Source: Bugula neritina (taxonomy: Eukaryota > Bryozoa > Gymnolaemata > Cheilostomatida > Bugulidae). From it: a stretch of DNA of 64,000 nt. Below, piece by piece: positions 59,769 through 64,000 of the stretch (position 1 is its first letter; every line of letters begins with the position of its first letter). Below the pieces are notes generated by a model. That model was not told the DNA's origin and made no database searches. It was given only the letters and a program-made list of their open reading frames with translations. The translations under genes and the position numbers were made by a program. Where the stretch lies: assembly GCA_964035545.1 (NCBI GenBank), contig CAXIUT010000230.1:1178001-1242000 (forward strand). The letters are read 5' to 3'.

Positions 59769-62204
59769 ACAAGCTGAAATATACTGCAACATACCGAAAT
59801 ACACTATAACATATTGAAATATACTGCAACATACTGAATTACACTCTAACATACTGAAATATGCTGTAGCATACTGAAATACACTGCAACACACTGAAGT
59901 ATACTGTAATACACTGAAATGTAATGCAACATACTGAATTATACTGCAACATAGTGCAACATACTGAAATACACTGTAACATATCGAAATACACTGCAAC
60001 ATACTGCAACATACTGCAACATACTGAAATACACTACAACATACTGCAACATACTGAAATACACTGAAACATATTGAAATACACTGCGACACATTGAAAC
60101 ATACTGCAACATACTGAAATATACTGCAAGATACTGCAACATACTGAAACAGACTGTGACATACTGAAATACACTGCAACATACTGCAAGATACCGCAAC
60201 CTACTGAAATACACTGAAACATATTGAAATACACTGCATCATACTGCAACATACTGAATTACACTGGAACATATTGATATACACTGCAACACATTGAAAT
60301 ATACTGCAACACACTGAAACATACGGCAATATACCAAAATATACTGCGACACCTTGAAAAATACTACAACATACGAAATATACTGCAAGTGGTGCAACAT
60401 ACTGAAATACAATGTGACACACTGGAATACACTGCAACATACTGCAACATACTGCAACATACTGCAACATACTGGAATACACTGTAACATATTGAATTAC
60501 ACTGCATCATACTGCAACATACTGAAAAACACTGGAACATATTGATATACACTGCAACTCATTGAAATATACTGCAACACACTGCAACATACGGCAGCAT
60601 ACCGAAATATACTGCGACACCTTGAAAAATACTGCAACATACTGAAATATACTGCAAGTGGGGCAACATACTGAAATACGCTGTGACATACTGAAGTACA
60701 CTGCAACATACTGCAAGATACTGCACTGTACGGAAATACAGCGTAACTTACTGAATTACACTGAATCATACTGCAACATACTGAGATACACTGGAACATA
60801 TTGATATACACTGCAACACATTGAAATATACTGCAACACACTGATCCATATGACAACATACCAAAATTTACTGCGACACACTGAAAAATTTTGCAACATA
60901 CGAATTATACTTCAAGTGGTGCAACATTCTGAAATACAATGTGACACACTGAAATACACTGCAACATACTGCAACATACTGCAACATACTGAAATATTGT
61001 GCGACACATTGAAATATACTGCAACATATTGAAATATACTGTAACATACTGCATCATACTAAAATACACTGCAACATACTGAAATACATTGCAACACATT
61101 AAAATATACTGCGACATACTGAAACATACTGCAACATGCTGAAATATACTGCAACATACTGAAGTACACAATAACATATTGAAATATACTGCAACATACT
61201 GAATTACACTCTAACATACTGAAATATGCTGTAGCATACTGAAATACACTGCAATACACTGAAGTATACTGTAATACACTGAAATGTAACGCAACATACT
61301 GAATTATACTGCAACATAGTGCAACATACTGAAATACACTGTGACACACTGAAATACACTGAAACATAATGCAACATACTGCAACATACTGAAATACACT
61401 GTAACATATCGAAATACACTGCAACATACTGCAACATACTGCAACATACTGAAATACACCGTAACATATCGAAATACACTTCAACATACTGCAACATACT
61501 GAAATGCACCGGAACATAATGGAATACCCTGCAACACATTGAAATATACTGCAACAGACTGAAACATAAGGTAACACAATGAAGTATTCTGCGACACATT
61601 AAAATATACTGCAACATACTGTAATACACTGTAACATATCGAAATACACTGCAACATACTGCAACATACTGCAACATACTGAAATACACTACAACATACT
61701 GCAACATACTGAAATACACTGGAACATATTGAAATACACTGCGACATATTGAAACATACTGCAACATACTGAAATATACTGCAAGATACTGCAACATACT
61801 GAAACAGACTGTGACATACTGAACTACACTGCAGCATACTGCAAGATACCGCAACCTACTGAAATACAATGAAACATATTGAAATACACTGCAACACATT
61901 GAAATATACTGCAACATACTGAAATACACTATAACATATTGAAACATAATGCAACATACTGCAACATACTGAAATACACTGTAACATATCGAAATACACT
62001 GCAACATACTGCAACATACTAAAATACACTGCAACACATTAAAATATACTGCAACATACTGAAACATACTGCAACATACTGAAGTACACTGTGACACCCT
62101 GAAATACACTGCAACATACTGCAACATACTGCAACATACTGAATTACACTGGAACATATTGATATACACTGCAACACATTGAAATATACTGCAACACACT
62201 GAAC
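59769..62204. repeat. Tail of super-module copy 2 with third 1.7-kb module
   Basis: C (60,320) and D (60,580) are followed by the GCACTGTACGGAAATACAGC stretch and A (60,850). The 1.7-kb module also found at 32,851 and 46,240 then runs to about 62,204. The block A entry at 62,196 is interrupted: CACTGAACCATA is followed directly by AGGTAACACAATG from block B. Confidence 0.75.
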
Positions 62205-63852
62205 CATAAGGTAACACAATGAAGTATACTGCGACACATTAAAATATACTGCAACATACTGAAATAGACTGCAACATACTGAGATGTAATGTAATATACA
62301 GAAATGTACTGTAACATATTGAATTACACTCTAACATACTGAAATATGCTGTAGCATACTGAAATACACTGCAACACACTGAAGTATACTGTAATACACT
62401 GAAATGTGATGCAACATACTGAATTATACTGCAACATAGTGCAACATACTGAAATACACTACAACAAACTGCAACATACTGAAATACACTGGAACATATT
62501 GAAATACACTGCGACACATTGAAACATACTGCAACATACTGAAATACACTGGGACACATTGAAATACACTGCAACATACTGCAACATACTGCAACATACT
62601 GCAACATACTGAAATACATTGCAACACATTAAAATATACTGCAACATACTGAAACCTACTGCAACCTACTGAAATATACTGCAACACACTGAAAACATAC
62701 GGCAACATACCGAAATAAACTGCGACACGTTGAAAATTACTGCAACATACTGAAATATACTGCGACGCCTTAAAATATACTGCAACATACTGAAATAGAC
62801 TGCAAGTGGTGCAACATACTGAAATACACTGTGACACACTGAAATACACTGCAACATACTGCAACATACTGCAACATACTGAAATATTGTGCGACACAAT
62901 AAAATATACTTCAACATATCGAAATATACTGTAACATACTGCAACATACTAAAATACACTGCAACACATTAAAATATACTGCAACATACTGAAACATACT
63001 GCAACATACTGAAATACACTGTGACACCCTGAAATACACTGCAACATACTGCAACATACTGCAACATACTGAATTACACTGGTACATATTGATATACACT
63101 GCAACACATTGAAATATACTGCAACACACTGAAACATGCGGCAATATACCGAAATATACTGCGACACCTTGAAAAATACTGCGACATACGAAATATACTG
63201 CAAGTGGTGCAACATACTGAAATACAATGTGACACACTAGAATACACTGCAACATACTGCAACATACTGCAACATACTGAAATATTGTGCGACACATTGA
63301 AATATTCTGCAACGTATTGAAATATACTGTAACATACTGCAACATACTAAAATACACTGCAACATACTGAAATACATTGCAACACATTAAAATATACTGC
63401 GACATACTGAAACATACTGCAACATGCTGAAATATACTGCAATATACTGAAATACACTATAACATATTGAAATATACTGCAACATACTGAATTACACTCT
63501 AACATACTGAAATATGCTGTAGCATACTGAAATACACTGCAACACACTGAAGTATACTGTAATACACTGAAATGTAATGCAACATACTGAATTATACTGC
63601 AACATAGTGCAACATACTGAAATACACTGTGACACACTGAAATACACTGAAACATAATGCAACATACTGCAACATACTGAAATACACTGTAACATATCGA
63701 AATGCACTGCAACATACTGCAACATACTGCAACATACTGAAATACACCGTAACATATCGAAATACACTTCAACATACTGCAACATACTGAAATGCACCGG
63801 AACATAATGGAATACCCTGCAACACATTGAAATATACTGCAACAGACTGAAA
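62205..63852. repeat. 1,648-bp HOR at the right end
   Basis: CATAAGGTAACACAATG occurs at 62,205 and again at 63,853. Between them are block E at about 62,697 and a hybrid C/A block at about 63,137-63,320, where a C-type start is followed by the GAAATATTGTGCGAC and CAACGTATTG stretches typical after block A. Three slips and one extra A (CACTGAAAACATAC at about 62,690) give 1,650 - 3 + 1 = 1,648 bp. Confidence 0.75.
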
Positions 63853-64000
63853 CATAAGGTAACACAATGAAGTATACTGCGACACATTAAAATATACTGC
63901 AACATACTGAAATAGACTGCAACATACTGAAATGTAATGTAATATACAGAAATGTACTGTAACATACTGAATTACACTCTAACATACTGAAATATGCTGT
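63853..64000. repeat. Right edge, start of another HOR copy
   Basis: This is the continuation of block B into GAAATAGACTGCAAC, AATGTAATGTAATATACAG and GAATTACACTCTAAC, the normal HOR order seen at about 37.6 kb and 42.6 kb. The window ends inside the array. Confidence 0.75.

Larger units (their letters stand above)
1..64000. repeat. 10-bp satellite array filling the whole window
   Basis: Every row of the window is built from 10-bp units centred on CTG. The two main forms are CATACTGCAA and CATACTGAAA, the latter usually continuing as CTGAAATACA or CTGAAATATA. One to three GCAAC-type units typically alternate with one GAAAT-type unit, giving local 20-40-bp rhythms. The + strand is rich in A and C and poor in G (roughly one G per unit). 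No stretch of 50 bp or more departs from this pattern, and neither end shows a boundary. I see no promoter, splice structure, poly-A tract, LTR, tRNA, rRNA or transposon inside it. The minus-strand open frames follow from the unit, because three units equal ten codons and the canonical units contain no stop in any minus frame. A eukaryotic heterochromatic satellite is the best reading; the species is not identifiable from this sequence. Confidence 0.97.

Noticed and set aside
1-64000. CRISPR array
   Set aside because: Repeats are 10 bp and contiguous, with no unique spacers of 25-40 bp and no leader or cas genes.
1-64000. Cysteine-rich secreted or structural repeat protein (silk-, antifreeze- or adhesin-like)
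   Set aside because: The Cys/Tyr/Phe pattern is present in all three minus frames at once, has no signal peptide or defined ends, and is interrupted irregularly by TTAAAA and CTAAAA variants.
1-64000. Telomeric repeat or CTG/CAG trinucleotide expansion
   Set aside because: CTG occurs once per 10 bp and never in tandem, and no G-rich telomere-type motif is present.
1-64000. Iterons of a plasmid or phage replication origin
   Set aside because: Iteron clusters are short and sit beside a replication gene; here 64 kb of repeat has no gene on either side.
1-64000. tRNA, rRNA or structured ncRNA
   Set aside because: No cloverleaf, conserved rRNA segment or long inverted repeat could be seen; the strand is too G-poor for stable GC stems.

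Overview
The whole 64-kb window is one uninterrupted tandem-repeat (satellite) array. I found no protein-coding gene, RNA gene, transposon, CRISPR array or unique-sequence island. The basic unit is 10 bp, in two main forms on the + strand: CATACTGCAA (often CACACTGCAA) and CATACTGAAA (often as CTGAAATACA or CTGAAATATA). Point variants of these units act as bar codes that make the larger repeat structure readable. Both window ends lie inside the array, so its true length is unknown. An A/C-rich, G-poor satellite more than 64 kb long with nested higher-order repeats (HORs) is typical of eukaryotic heterochromatin. The sequence does not let me name the species.

Layout. Positions 1-2,060 are an HOR fragment that recurs at about 10.43-12.55 kb. 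Positions 2,061-5,680 are rearranged, with a 338-bp spacing, a 1,086-bp duplication and a 927-bp tandem duplication. Positions 5,681-14,998 hold four successive HOR copies of 2,404, 2,404, 2,384 and 2,126 bp. Positions 11,363-31,978 are a recent tandem duplication of about 10.3 kb: copy 1 is 11,363-21,660 and copy 2 is 21,661-31,978. From 32 to 64 kb the array is a mosaic of shorter tandem steps (1,946, 1,415, 888, 250, 2,972 and 1,648 bp), plus modules that recur far apart (32.85, 46.24 and 60.50 kb; 43.2-48.0 kb against 57.6-62.2 kb).

The non-decimal landmarks are a family of roughly 80-120-bp marker blocks (called A, C, D and E here). They share a CATACGGCA..CATACC core and end in CAAGTGGTGCAAC. 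The ending drops one base from the 10-bp rhythm, and blocks A and C drop a second base at CATACGAA. Counting these slips accounts exactly for the odd HOR lengths; for example 2,404 = 241 x 10 - 6.

The many long open frames, mostly on the minus strand, are a by-product of the repeat. Three 10-bp units equal ten codons, so all three frames read the same stop-free decapeptide. The longest frame (411 aa) is cut by a single substitution in its recent duplicate. The interest of the window is in repeat architecture and recombination history, not in an encoded system.
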